From the NCBI GenBank assembly GCA_040882505.1, contig JBBEBE010000009.1, positions 272,951 to 336,950 on the forward strand: 64,000 nt of DNA. Reading direction: 5' to 3'. Positions within the stretch are counted from its first letter, which is position 1. Each line of letters starts with the position of its first letter. The notes below the pieces were generated by a model, which did no database searches, had not been told where the DNA came from, and was given only the letters and a program-made list of their open reading frames with translations. A program made the position numbers and the translations under genes. Positions 8,264-17,713 of this stretch are shown here, in pieces. The DNA comes from JBBEBE01 sp040882505 (GTDB lineage: Bacteria > Bacteroidota > Rhodothermia > Balneolales > Balneolaceae).

Positions 8264-10720
8264 ATGGAACGCTCCCGCCCATCCGGTCCCGGTCGCCCGA
8301 ACCAGCGTGAGCACCTCGCGGCATTGGCGGTTCTGCTTCTCCTGCCGGTCTTGTTCTTCTTTCCGACCATCCTGGGTGGCGAACAGTTCATGGGGCACGA
8401 TACCCTTCAGTGGCGGGCCGGAGCCGAATCGATCTACGACTACCGGGCCGAACACGACGGAGAAGAGCCTCTCTGGGCGAGTCGCATGTTCTCCGGAATG
8501 CCCGCCTATACAATACACGTCTTCAAATCGGTCCCCCATCTGGACAATCTGGTCTTTGACCAGCTCCGGATGATCTGGCCAGCCGTCCCATACTGGGTGC
8601 TGCTTGGCGGTCTCTATTTTCTCTTTCTGTTGATGGGGGCCCGCCCATGGGCCGCCGTCTTCGGCTCCCTCCTTTTCGGACTCACAACCTATTTGCCGAT
8701 CATCATCGGCGCCGGGCACAACATCAAATTCATCGCCTACTCCTATATCCCGTGGATGTTGGCCGGATACTGGCTCATGACCCGTCACCCTTCCCGATCC
8801 CTCTGGGGTCTGTTTCTATTTACCATCGCCACGACTCTGGAATTCCGCGCCGGACACCCGCAGGTGACCTACTACTTTGTCTATCTCTTTATAGCTCTCT
8901 ACCTGTATGACAGCTGGCGAGCCTGGACATCCAATCAACTTCCTGCCTGGGGTCGGGTAACAGCCCTTCTGACCGCAGGCACACTGGTCGGTTTTCTGGG
9001 TACTGCCGAACAGTACTGGCGCTTGATGGAGTACGCACCCTTCTCGATCCGTGGCGGCTCTGCATTGGGAAGCGGGGGTGGAGGTCTTTCAATCGAGTAT
9101 GCGTTCTCCTGGTCCCAGGGAATCCTGGAAACGTTCACACTGGCCATACCGGATCTGTTCGGTGGCAGCAGTGGCATGGCCTATTGGGGTGACAAACCGG
9201 GGACCAGCGGGCCGCACTACGCCGGTGTTGCAACCCTCTTCTTTGCCCTGATCGCCCTCTTCCGTAGTGAGCGGCCCATCAAATGGCTCTGGTTTGGAAT
9301 TGCACTACTGACCCTGAGTTTTGCATGGGGCTACCATTTCCCGCTCAACGAACTCTGGTTCCACCTGCTCCCCGGGTTTGACAAGTTTCGAACCCCTGAA
9401 ATGTGGCTCACTGTCACGGTTTTCTCGCTTGGCATCCTTGCTGTTCTGGGACTGGAAGAACTCCTCTCGTCGCGTTCCTCCCGCCTGAAGCCGTACGCCT
9501 GGCCAGCCGGAATCCTGGTCGGATTCGGACTGCTTTTTCTGATTGGTGGCCCGACCCTCCTCTCGTTTGAGAAGAGCCAGGAAACCGAACAGATCGCCAC
9601 TCAACTGGCGCAACAGAACAATGTATCCGCCGACAATCCACAAGTGATTCGTCAATCCCGACAATATGTGGAAGGCCGTCTCAAACCGGAACGGGAAGCA
9701 CTTGCCCGTACCGATACACTTCGATTCCTCTTCATTCTTGCCATTCTATTGGCCTGGAGTGCTCTCTGGCTGAACCGGACCCTCTCTGACCGGCTCTACC
9801 TGGGCGGACTCATCCTGATCACAGCCGCCGATTTACTCACCGTCGGACACCGATACATCAACGATGAAGCGATGGTCGACACCGAACAGACGCTGACCGG
9901 CGTCATTGAACAATCCGGGCAGCCGGCAGACCGTGCCGTTCGTGAACGAATCAAAGACCGGATTCCCCAACCCCGCACGCTTCCACTCGACGACAACGCG
10001 TTCAACAATGCCATTCCATCCTATTTTTACCCGTCGATCGGCGGGTACTCGGGAGCCAAACTGAGCGTCTATCAGGATCTTCTGGATCATGCACTGAATG
10101 CCGGTCCTCAGGGGCTCAACTTTCCACTCCTGGATATGCTCCAAGTCCACTATATCACCACTCGAAGAGAGCTCTCCATCCCCGGATTCGAACCGGTCTT
10201 CCATGAGGACAGATCCTGGCTCTACCAACGGACCGAGCCGATGCCTCGAGCCTGGTTTGTGTCCGATGTTCGCAGCGTCGACAATCCACGGGAAGCGATC
10301 ATGGCGCTCCTTCCCGAATCCGATTTTGATCCCCGGACCCTTGCCGTTGTCGAAAGTCGCAAGGATATTCAAGTGGAGCCTGATTCGGCTTCCAGCGTCG
10401 AAATTCTCTCTTGGACCGACCGACGAATGCAGCTCTCACTGAGTCGCAGCCACCCCGGTTTTCTCGTCCTGAGCGAAATTTGGTATCCGCCCGGTTGGGT
10501 CGCCCGACTGGATGGTGAGGAAATTCCGATCCACAAGACCAACTATGCACTCCGTGGATTCGAGATTCCACCGGGAAATCATCAATTGACGCTGGCATTC
10601 GAACCAAGATCCCACCGGGCAGGATCCCGAATCAGCTGGGTCGCCAATCTGGTACAGTGGATCCTGGGAGTCGGTCTTTTGATCCAGTGGATCCGTACCC
10701 GACAACAAGGAGAGAGATGA
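8264..10720 (+). CDS. YfhO-family polytopic membrane protein
   Basis: This 818-residue protein has about a dozen hydrophobic helices with long extracytoplasmic segments. A charged region around residues 555-650 precedes a C-terminal beta-rich domain at about 690-790 (phrases such as LSEIWYPPGWVARLDG) and a final hydrophobic helix. This is the YfhO architecture: GT-C-like membrane proteins involved in sugar modification of teichoic or other surface polymers in Firmicutes and common in Bacteroidota. Substrate here is unknown. It starts one base after gatC and its stop overlaps the next glycosyltransferase start (ATGA), so it belongs to the surface-glycan operon. Confidence 0.88.
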   Translation: MERSRPSGPGRPNQREHLAALAVLLLLPVLFFFPTILGGEQFMGHDTLQWRAGAESIYDYRAEHDGEEPLWASRMFSGMPAYTIHVFKSVPHLDNLVFDQLRMIWPAVPYWVLLGGLYFLFLLMGARPWAAVFGSLLFGLTTYLPIIIGAGHNIKFIAYSYIPWMLAGYWLMTRHPSRSLWGLFLFTIATTLEFRAGHPQVTYYFVYLFIALYLYDSWRAWTSNQLPAWGRVTALLTAGTLVGFLGTAEQYWRLMEYAPFSIRGGSALGSGGGGLSIEYAFSWSQGILETFTLAIPDLFGGSSGMAYWGDKPGTSGPHYAGVATLFFALIALFRSERPIKWLWFGIALLTLSFAWGYHFPLNELWFHLLPGFDKFRTPEMWLTVTVFSLGILAVLGLEELLSSRSSRLKPYAWPAGILVGFGLLFLIGGPTLLSFEKSQETEQIATQLAQQNNVSADNPQVIRQSRQYVEGRLKPEREALARTDTLRFLFILAILLAWSALWLNRTLSDRLYLGGLILITAADLLTVGHRYINDEAMVDTEQTLTGVIEQSGQPADRAVRERIKDRIPQPRTLPLDDNAFNNAIPSYFYPSIGGYSGAKLSVYQDLLDHALNAGPQGLNFPLLDMLQVHYITTRRELSIPGFEPVFHEDRSWLYQRTEPMPRAWFVSDVRSVDNPREAIMALLPESDFDPRTLAVVESRKDIQVEPDSASSVEILSWTDRRMQLSLSRSHPGFLVLSEIWYPPGWVARLDGEEIPIHKTNYALRGFEIPPGNHQLTLAFEPRSHRAGSRISWVANLVQWILGVGLLIQWIRTRQQGER

Positions 10721-12042
10721 ACCGTTCACGAACATTGATCACCAGCTACTATTGGCCTCCCAGTGGAGGCCCCGGTGTGCAACGCATCCTCAAATTTGTC
10801 AAATACCTTCCGGAATACGGAGTGGATCCTTCGGTACTAACCGTTGCCAATCCGACCTATCCGCTTCGAGACCCTACTCTGTTGGAGGAGGTCCCTCCCG
10901 GAATTCAGGTCTACAAGACCCGTACCCTCGAACCGTTTGCACTCTATGCCGGATTGAAGGGGGGAAAAGCAGACGATATCACTCCCGCAACCGAAATCCA
11001 GGGAGACACTCTGACGAGCACAGTCGGAAGTTGGGTCCGGGCCAATCTGCTCATACCCGATGCAAGGGCCGGATGGGTCGTCACGGCCACACGGCGTGCA
11101 CTGAAGTTGGTAGAAGATCAGAACATCGACACCATCCTCACCTCCGGTCCCCCCCACTCGGTTCATTTCATTGGGAAGTGGGTCTCTCAACGGACCGGTA
11201 TCCGCTGGATTGCCGACTTCCGGGACCCTTGGTCCCAGGTTTACTACAACCAATTGCTCCCTCGCACCCAGATGGCCGAACAGATCGACGAGTCGCTTGA
11301 ACGTCGCATTCTTCAGGAGGCCAGTGAGGTGATTGTCGTCAGTGACCGACAGGCAGAGCACTTCCGGAAGCATTGTGAACGCGGATATCGTGTGATCCCG
11401 AACGGGTTCGACCCGGCCGATTTCCCCGATCCCAGACCAACACCGGATCCTCCAAAAGAGGGTCGATACTGCATGAGGCATATCGGTACCGTCGGCGAAG
11501 CCGCCATTCCACACTCCCTGCTTCGGCTCCTCGCCAAGACTCCCGAACTCCCTGTCGACCTGGAATTCATGGGAGATCTTCACAACGATCTTCAAAAAGA
11601 AGTGACGGCTCTGGAGCTGGGAGAACGAGTCACTCTCTCCGGATACCGTCCCCATCGGGAAGCCGTTGACGCGATGTGTCGGTCTCAGCTGCTGCTACTG
11701 ATCCTTCCCGCTGTTCCGGAGATGGAGCACCACATTCCGGGCAAACTGTTCGAATATCTCGGTACCGGGCGTCCGATATTGATGCTTGGACCGCCAGAGG
11801 GAGAGAGTGCGAGACGCATTCGCAACGCAGGCGGGCAGGTTGTTGCACCGGACGATACAGACGGCCTGCTGGCTGCACTTCAGAGTTTGATCACCCAATT
11901 GAGTGTTCACCCGGATGCACCGGACATTTCACACCCTGATTTGCATCCTTCCTCAAGAACCGAGCTCAGTCGCCAACTGGCACAACTCATTCACCAGACC
12001 GAAGCCGGGACACCGCCCCAAGAGCTGGAGGACTCCGCATGA
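10717..12042 (+). CDS. Glycosyltransferase, GT4-like
   Basis: This 441-residue predicted glycosyltransferase opens with LITSYYWPPSGGPGVQRILK, the donor-fold start typical of GT4 enzymes that take a whole stretch of N-terminal domain for the acceptor. A DFRDPWSQ segment follows near residue 168, then VIPNGFDPADF at the domain boundary, and PGKLFEYLGTGRPIL with a conserved acidic residue near the C-terminal donor site. It probably adds a sugar to a lipid-linked or surface glycan at the inner membrane. The ATG overlaps the yfhO-like stop (ATGA), and its own stop overlaps the next ATG in the same way, which indicates translational coupling. Confidence 0.88.
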   Translation: MNRSRTLITSYYWPPSGGPGVQRILKFVKYLPEYGVDPSVLTVANPTYPLRDPTLLEEVPPGIQVYKTRTLEPFALYAGLKGGKADDITPATEIQGDTLTSTVGSWVRANLLIPDARAGWVVTATRRALKLVEDQNIDTILTSGPPHSVHFIGKWVSQRTGIRWIADFRDPWSQVYYNQLLPRTQMAEQIDESLERRILQEASEVIVVSDRQAEHFRKHCERGYRVIPNGFDPADFPDPRPTPDPPKEGRYCMRHIGTVGEAAIPHSLLRLLAKTPELPVDLEFMGDLHNDLQKEVTALELGERVTLSGYRPHREAVDAMCRSQLLLLILPAVPEMEHHIPGKLFEYLGTGRPILMLGPPEGESARRIRNAGGQVVAPDDTDGLLAALQSLITQLSVHPDAPDISHPDLHPSSRTELSRQLAQLIHQTEAGTPPQELEDSA

Positions 12043-12605
12043 CGATGCACCAACACCCGGAGTGGAGCCTGCTCTCGACATCGCATCAACGTCGGTACGA
12101 ACGCACGCGAGCCTTTCTCGACAAAACCCTTCATCCAGACGAAACCATTTTGGATGTCGGAAGCGAGAACCCCTTTTCAAGACTACTGAAAGCAGACGGA
12201 TACACGGTTCACAACAGCCATGTCGATCTGGATCGCCACCCTGGTGAACTTGCCCGACATCCGGCCGATGTCGTGACCGCATTCGAAATCCTGGAACATC
12301 TTCTGAACCCGCTGGGAGTCCTCGAAAACCTTCCGGGCAAGCGCCTCTACGCCTCGGTCCCGATGCGACTCTGGTTCTCGAACGCCTACAGAAATCCGGA
12401 CGATCCATGGGATCGTCACTTTCATGAATTTGAATCGTGGCAGTTCGACTGGTTGCTGGATCACGCCGGGTGGACGATCATTCGCAGTGAGAAATGGACC
12501 AACCCGGTCCGCAAATTCGGCATTCGCCCCCTGCTCAGGTTCGTGACCCCTCGTTGGTATGTGATCGAAGCGATTCGTAAAGATTTGTCAGCCGGCGACC
12601 GGTAA
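12039..12605 (+). CDS. Small class I SAM-dependent methyltransferase
   Basis: This 188-residue protein has a motif I-like stretch ILDVGSENPFSRLL, an acidic strand HVDLDRH and a motif IV-like DVVTAFEILEHLLNP, so a class I methyltransferase fold is likely. It is translationally coupled to the glycosyltransferase before it, so a sugar or lipid-linked glycan is a reasonable but unproven acceptor. Its last 71 bases overlap, on the opposite strand, the end of the next glycosyltransferase. Confidence 0.8.
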   Translation: MTMHQHPEWSLLSTSHQRRYERTRAFLDKTLHPDETILDVGSENPFSRLLKADGYTVHNSHVDLDRHPGELARHPADVVTAFEILEHLLNPLGVLENLPGKRLYASVPMRLWFSNAYRNPDDPWDRHFHEFESWQFDWLLDHAGWTIIRSEKWTNPVRKFGIRPLLRFVTPRWYVIEAIRKDLSAGDR

Positions 12606-13782
12606 TCGACCAGTTCCAACGCAATTGAATCGCTTCCCGGGCCCGCTGGCCCATGGCACGTCCTTCGTCGGGATGATCCACCATCCATCGGATCTGCGAA
12701 GCAAGTGCATGGACATCCCCCGCCCGGTGAATCCGCCCACACGACTCGCTACGAACCAGATCTGCCTGTGCCGGACAATCACTTACAATGACCGGAAGAC
12801 CACCGGCCATGTACTGAAACAGTTTGTTGGCGAAGGTGGTATCGTGGTGGCCATTCCGCAATAACGGGCTAAGGCCCACATCCGCCTCTGCCACATATTC
12901 CGGCAGTTTTTCAGGCGGAACCCATCCGACCCAGTCGATCCGGTCGCGAATGCCCAGGGAGTGGGCCAGATCCAGAAGATGGTCATGCTCGCTTGAATCT
13001 CCCACCATGGACAACGTAACCGGACAGTGTGCCGTCGTCAATGACTTCACCGCCTCCAGAATGGTCACGGTTCCCCTTCGAATGGATGTATCTCCGATGT
13101 AGAGCAACCGAAGCGGACGAGCCGGGTCGGAACCCTCTCTTGCCGGGTCGTTCTCACCCACATCAAACTCTCCCGGCCAGACGACATTGGGAAGGACAAT
13201 CACCTTTTCCGGGGCGATATGGTCCCGTTTCAAGGCCACCTTTTTCGCTTCATCCGTGACCAGGATGACCCGGTCTGCAGATTGCATCAGTTGCCGCTGT
13301 GCACGGGCCCATCGTCGAGGGCGAATCAGAGCACGCGCAATTTTTCGCTGCATATGGGGGTAGTGAGGCAGGATCTGTGGCCGATCCTCATGCAGATCCA
13401 AAATGACCGGAAGATTGGATCGCTTCGCGACTCGCATGCCAGCCGGTGCAATCACCATGTCGTGAATGTGAACCAAATCCGGACGGGATGCGTCCAGAAA
13501 GTCCCGGATGCGGGGAGCCAGCCACCATGAAAAAAGAGGAGTCGAATGAACCAGTGCAGATAGCTTGTACCAGAACCGACCGGCGTGCAAACGCCAAATT
13601 TCGACCGCCTCGTGGCGGGTCCGTTCAAGTCGGGTACCGCGCCATCCAAGTCTCTCCCCTGTGACATCGAAATCAATTGTAAACAGATCGACCGACACTC
13701 CGGCCTGCTGCAAGGTCCGAATCTCGTTTTTTACACGGGCGTCCGGAGGGTAGGGGGTATCCATGATCATTGCTGCCTTCAT
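12535..13782 (-). CDS. Glycosyltransferase, GT4 family
   Basis: This 415-residue protein starts MKAAMIMDTPYPPDARVKNE, the usual GT4 opening, and carries HIHDMVIAPAG, an internal VIVLPNVVWPGEF linker and FANKLFQYMAGGLPVIVSD, the donor-binding region with the EX7E-like spacing replaced by a Q. It would transfer an activated sugar in surface polysaccharide assembly. The ATG at 13782 was chosen because the 23 residues encoded upstream are not family-like. It is divergent from the flippase and convergent with the methyltransferase, with 71 bp of coding overlap. Confidence 0.88.
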   Translation of the reverse strand: MKAAMIMDTPYPPDARVKNEIRTLQQAGVSVDLFTIDFDVTGERLGWRGTRLERTRHEAVEIWRLHAGRFWYKLSALVHSTPLFSWWLAPRIRDFLDASRPDLVHIHDMVIAPAGMRVAKRSNLPVILDLHEDRPQILPHYPHMQRKIARALIRPRRWARAQRQLMQSADRVILVTDEAKKVALKRDHIAPEKVIVLPNVVWPGEFDVGENDPAREGSDPARPLRLLYIGDTSIRRGTVTILEAVKSLTTAHCPVTLSMVGDSSEHDHLLDLAHSLGIRDRIDWVGWVPPEKLPEYVAEADVGLSPLLRNGHHDTTFANKLFQYMAGGLPVIVSDCPAQADLVRSESCGRIHRAGDVHALASQIRWMVDHPDEGRAMGQRAREAIQLRWNWSITGRRLTNLYESLRSHTNEGSRT

Positions 13783-13785
13783 GCC

Positions 13786-13803
13786 GGCAATATAGGCATT
13801 GCC
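13786..13803. promoter_or_regulatory. Inverted repeat in the glycosyltransferase/flippase intergenic region
   Basis: GGCAAT and ATTGCC flank a 6-base spacer immediately upstream of the glycosyltransferase start codon. It is a possible operator or translation-control hairpin. It is short enough to occur by chance. Confidence 0.25.
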
Positions 13804-13938
13804 CAGGCATCTCTGCTTCCCCTTTCCCTTTTCCATTCCCGGCCGTACCATTCGGGACCGGAATTCATTCCGTGCAGAGTCCGCGTTTCAGAGATACGGC
13901 CTCTCACGCCGTTCGCCATCGAAAACCAGATCCATCCC

Positions 13939-15414
13939 GTGGGAATCATTGCCCGACAGAGTACGACGAATGTTCTGTACACCTATCTGGGAATGGGGCT
14001 TGGTGCCGTACTCACTCTGTTTCTTTACCCGCATATTCTATCGCCGGAAGCGTACGGACTTACCCGAATTCTCGTTTCGGCAGGATTGTTGGGAGCCCAC
14101 CTTTCGCACCTGGGGATGAGGAACACCATCCTCCGATTCACACCGGTCTTCAAGGACGATTCCGAGCGGATGCGTTCCTTCCGGACCTACACATTCCTGC
14201 TTCCTCTGGCCGGGTTTCTTCTATTTGGACTACTTCTCCACTTTTTCCAAGAGCCGATCATCTCTCTCTACGAGAATCGATCCCCTCTGGTTGGCGACTA
14301 TCTCCACTTGCTCGTTCCACTCACACTGGCCATCCTCTATTTCGAGCTCGCAAACAGTACCCTTCGAAGTTTGAAAGACTCGACAAGCGGATCCTTTGTG
14401 CAGGACCTCCTGCTTCGGCTCGTGATCATTCTATCGCTCATGCTGCTTTGGCTCGAATGGATCTCATTGGACACCTTCTTCCGGCTCTTCGTATCGGCCT
14501 ATGTTCTTCTCCCCCTGTGGTTGTTACATCTTCTGGCACGACACGGAGAACTCCGTTTCTCGCTACGGTTGACTGCGATCTCGCGGTCACTCCGTGGATC
14601 CATGAAGCAGTATGGCCTCTTCACCATGCTCAGTGGCCTCACAACGATGATTGTCTGGAACATTGATATTTTGATGCTCGGATCTCTGGCTGGTCTGGAT
14701 CAGACAGCGGTGTATGCCATTGCTTTCTACATGGGGAGCGTCATAACGGTTCCTCAGCGCTCACTGGAAAAGATTTTGACTCCATTGATCGCCGACCATC
14801 TTCGTGACCGTAATTTGTCACGAATCGGAGATCTTTATCGTCAAAGTGCTCACCTTCAATTCTTGAGCGGATCCTTCCTTCTCGTGACGGTCTGGATTTT
14901 GGCCGACCCGATTCTGACGTTGCTTCCGGACATCTATCGTGAGGGGTCGCTCGTCATTCTGATCATCGGTTGTGGAAAGTTGCTGGATATGGCGACGGGT
15001 GCCAATGGAAGTATTCTGCTTCTTTCCAGATTTTATCGATGGGATCTGCTCTTCAATGGCCTTCTTGTCATTCTCACGTTCTTCACCAACTGGATGTTGA
15101 TCCCACGATTCGGAGTAGAGGGTGCGGCTGTCGCAACCACCCTTTCACTACTCATCTACAACACTCTCAAATATCTGTTTGTCAAATATCGCCTTCATCT
15201 CTCTCCATTTACCCGTTCTCATCTCTACATCCTTCTCTGGACCGCAGGTACACTCGTTGTCCTCCAGCAAATCCCGTCGTCAAACCTCTGGTCAGATCTG
15301 CTTCTCGATACCGGAGTTTTTCTTGCACTGTGGCTCGTGCCATTGACTTTTCATGGCGAATTCCGACAGTGGAGGGAATGGAGGGATCGATTGCGTCAGC
15401 GAGAAAGCGAATAG
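13939..15414 (+). CDS. Polysaccharide flippase (oligosaccharide translocase family)
   Basis: This 491-residue protein has 12-14 hydrophobic helices and begins GIIARQSTTNVLYTYLGMGL, the amphipathic start typical of Wzx/MATE-like O-unit flippases. Such proteins move lipid-linked oligosaccharides across the inner membrane. The GTG at 13939 was chosen over much longer in-frame openings because the family starts here and the upstream codons would overlap the divergent glycosyltransferase. With the two glycosyltransferases, YfhO and the methyltransferase it completes a surface-glycan block; a polymerase (Wzy) or chain-length regulator is not visible. Confidence 0.85.
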   Translation: MGIIARQSTTNVLYTYLGMGLGAVLTLFLYPHILSPEAYGLTRILVSAGLLGAHLSHLGMRNTILRFTPVFKDDSERMRSFRTYTFLLPLAGFLLFGLLLHFFQEPIISLYENRSPLVGDYLHLLVPLTLAILYFELANSTLRSLKDSTSGSFVQDLLLRLVIILSLMLLWLEWISLDTFFRLFVSAYVLLPLWLLHLLARHGELRFSLRLTAISRSLRGSMKQYGLFTMLSGLTTMIVWNIDILMLGSLAGLDQTAVYAIAFYMGSVITVPQRSLEKILTPLIADHLRDRNLSRIGDLYRQSAHLQFLSGSFLLVTVWILADPILTLLPDIYREGSLVILIIGCGKLLDMATGANGSILLLSRFYRWDLLFNGLLVILTFFTNWMLIPRFGVEGAAVATTLSLLIYNTLKYLFVKYRLHLSPFTRSHLYILLWTAGTLVVLQQIPSSNLWSDLLLDTGVFLALWLVPLTFHGEFRQWREWRDRLRQRESE

Positions 15415-16154
15415 AGAGCGATTCCTCCGGCGATGGCAACATTGAGGCTTTCGACACGATCCGAGTCTCCATCGATTCGCACCAATGGCCGATGTGGTTG
15501 TCTCAGATTTTCACGAATGCCGTTTCCTTCATTGCCCACCACCAGAATTTGTCGAGGAGAAGTGGAAAATGTTGAGAGATCCTTGGAGTTTTCACCGATA
15601 TCCAGAAGAGCCGTTTCCCATCCCGCAGTTTCCAGCTCTTCGATCAGCGTCTCGAGTTCCCCCGATATCCATGGTAGAGCACCGGTCGCACCGGCAGTAC
15701 TTCGTACAACCTTGGGATTCCAGACATCGACCGTTCCTTTTCCGATAAGAACCCCCTCTACACCGAACCAGAGCGCCGTACGGAGAAGAGTGCCCAAATT
15801 GCCGGGATCCTGTATCGCATCCAGAGCCAACAAAATACCCCGTGAATGACGCACCCTCTCTACCTCGGCCTCTGCCGGAATGGTGGCCACGGCCATGATG
15901 CCTTGTGGTGTCTCTGCACAAGAGATGGAACGAAATGTTTCCCGATCCAACCTCACCACTCGTTCAGTACCGGGTATCGATAGATCCGTCCCCTCTTCCT
16001 GCAACACCGATTCGACCTTCAATCGCCCATTGGAAATCACTTGCCGAACCGCTCGCTCCCCTTCGATCAGAAAGAGTCCTTCCCGCTCCCTGCCTTTTCG
16101 CCGGGAGAGTGTTCGCCAGCGTGCGATTTGACGTGCAGATACCTCTTCACTCAT
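15396..16154 (-). CDS. RNA 2'-O-methyltransferase, SpoU/TrmH family
   Basis: This 252-residue protein has the SPOUT knot motifs in order: DPGNLGTLLRTA (motif 1), ILVVGNEGNGI (motif 2) and ESLNVAIAGGIALY (motif 3). An N-terminal L30e-like substrate domain (residues 1-95, phrase LIEGERAVRQVI) precedes them. It would methylate a 2'-OH in rRNA or tRNA; the target nucleotide cannot be read from sequence. The 3' end overlaps the flippase end by 19 bp on the opposite strand. The start follows the WbqC-like gene by 9 bp. Confidence 0.92.
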   Translation of the reverse strand: MSEEVSARQIARWRTLSRRKGREREGLFLIEGERAVRQVISNGRLKVESVLQEEGTDLSIPGTERVVRLDRETFRSISCAETPQGIMAVATIPAEAEVERVRHSRGILLALDAIQDPGNLGTLLRTALWFGVEGVLIGKGTVDVWNPKVVRSTAGATGALPWISGELETLIEELETAGWETALLDIGENSKDLSTFSTSPRQILVVGNEGNGIRENLRQPHRPLVRIDGDSDRVESLNVAIAGGIALYSLSR

Positions 16155-16163
16155 ACGGGGTCC

Positions 16164-16853
16164 TCAATGTGTTCGTGTTGGAAGAAGCCGGCTCCATACA
16201 TCCATCGCTTCCGGCCCATACTGAAACAGTAGATCATACAGACAGCACCACGGTTCGAACCCGTCAAAATGCTGCCGATACACTGGATGCTCCACACCTG
16301 GATCGGAACGCATGTCTGCCTGACGCTGATAGTGACGGGAGTCATGCTCCTGAAGAAGACGTGTCGCACCCAGGCTACTCGCCCATTCATCGGGATTTGC
16401 CCCGGGTGGTAAATACCGATCAGTCTGTTTTTCTTTGGGGATCAAGTCGCGATCCAGCTGCAAATAGCCAAACAATTGGTGGCGAAGAAACCGTACGGCG
16501 TCGATTAATCGCTCCTTGGCCGCAGCCCTTTCGAAATCCGATTCGATGTCCGGTCGATAGTAATCATAATAAAAACTGTTTCGGTAGTTGTAGTAGAGCG
16601 TTTTCTTGAAACGATCCACCCATTGTACCGATTGGTCTATTCTAACCCGGTCGATCACGTTGTTGCGATCTTCCGTCCGGACCGGAAGGTTCAGCCAGGC
16701 GAAGCCGTCCGGTGTCCGAATCCGGGCGCGATGAATGCGCCCTTTCCTTGACCAGACCTCTCCGGTCTGGAGCCAAATTTCGTCCGCCTGCAGCATGAGT
16801 GCCAAATCATGCAGATCCGGTGCAAAGTGAGGTTGAAGTAATGCCAGGGTCAT
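16164..16853 (-). CDS. WbqC-family protein
   Basis: This 229-residue protein opens TLALLQPHFAPDLHDLALML and has WLNLPV and YYRPDIE-type segments plus a C-terminal GFEPWCCLYDLLFQYGPEAM, which match the WbqC-like family. These proteins sit in O-antigen or sugar gene clusters, and their activity is poorly defined. It is co-directional with the SpoU methylase and close to the surface-glycan block, which fits a role in glycan metabolism. Confidence 0.82.
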   Translation of the reverse strand: MTLALLQPHFAPDLHDLALMLQADEIWLQTGEVWSRKGRIHRARIRTPDGFAWLNLPVRTEDRNNVIDRVRIDQSVQWVDRFKKTLYYNYRNSFYYDYYRPDIESDFERAAAKERLIDAVRFLRHQLFGYLQLDRDLIPKEKQTDRYLPPGANPDEWASSLGATRLLQEHDSRHYQRQADMRSDPGVEHPVYRQHFDGFEPWCCLYDLLFQYGPEAMDVWSRLLPTRTH

Positions 16854-16992
16854 CTGTCAAAAATAGGACCCACCGCCGGCAATTGCATCCCGAATCGGTC
16901 GACTCTACCCATTGCCTCCTCTTTTCAGTATACTCCGCAACACTGTATCGGTGCCTGCGGCACCCACGAGCATCAACTGAACATCCTCACGC

Positions 16993-17661
16993 GTGTTTCA
17001 CCGTTCCACCCAACGAACATTCAGCCATCGTCGAAAGCAGTTGGTCGACCTGCTTGAAAAACGAGGAATCAACGATCCCAGGGTTTTGGATGCCATCGGT
17101 GCACTCCCGCGCCACCAGTTTGTCGACACCGCCCTGGAGGGTCGGGCCTATGAAGATTCGGCGTTGCCTATCGGCAAAGGACAGACGATCTCTCAACCCT
17201 ATACGGTTGCCCGTCAAACAGAACTGCTGGAGGTTCAACCCGGAGAAAAGGTCCTCGAAATCGGAACCGGCTCCGGATACCAGGCCGCCGTTCTTTGCCA
17301 TATGGGCGTCGAACTCTTTACTGTCGAACGTCACGACGAACTCTACCAAGCAGCCAGACAACGATTGCAGGATCTGGGGTATCGCCCCCGAATGAAAATG
17401 GGCGACGGAAGTCTCGGGTGGAAAGCCTATGCCCCGTATGACGGGATCGTGGTCACGGCCGGTGCACCGGTCATCCCCTCCGATCTGGTTCGCCAGCTTA
17501 CCGTAGGTGGCCGAATGATCATCCCGGTTGGAGAACAGGAGTCGCAAACCATGACGCGAATCGTACGGGTCTCCGAAGAGGAGTTTCAGGAAGAGCCGTT
17601 GGACAATTTTAAATTCGTCCCGTTGATCGGAGAACGGGGTTGGCCATCGTCATCCGGGTAA
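16993..17661 (+). CDS. pcm: Protein-L-isoaspartate O-methyltransferase
   Basis: This 222-residue repair enzyme methylates isoaspartyl residues in damaged proteins using SAM. It has the family core PRHQFVDTALEGRAYEDSAL, GQTISQPYTVA, the SAM motif VLEIGTGSGYQAAVL and the C-terminal GGRMIIPVG. It starts at a GTG (16993), the only suitable start close to the conserved N-terminal helix. The protein ends close to the usual family length. It is followed by a secreted phosphoesterase on the same strand after 52 bp. Confidence 0.94.
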   Translation: MFHRSTQRTFSHRRKQLVDLLEKRGINDPRVLDAIGALPRHQFVDTALEGRAYEDSALPIGKGQTISQPYTVARQTELLEVQPGEKVLEIGTGSGYQAAVLCHMGVELFTVERHDELYQAARQRLQDLGYRPRMKMGDGSLGWKAYAPYDGIVVTAGAPVIPSDLVRQLTVGGRMIIPVGEQESQTMTRIVRVSEEEFQEEPLDNFKFVPLIGERGWPSSSG

Positions 17662-17713
17662 TCCGACAACGGTTTCATTTATTGTACCCTTCAACCCAAC
17701 CTGACAGGCGAGT

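Noticed and set aside
13585..13938. An N-terminal extension of the flippase up to 118 residues longer
   Set aside because: It overlaps the divergent glycosyltransferase and is not family-like; the flippase family begins at the GTG at 13939.
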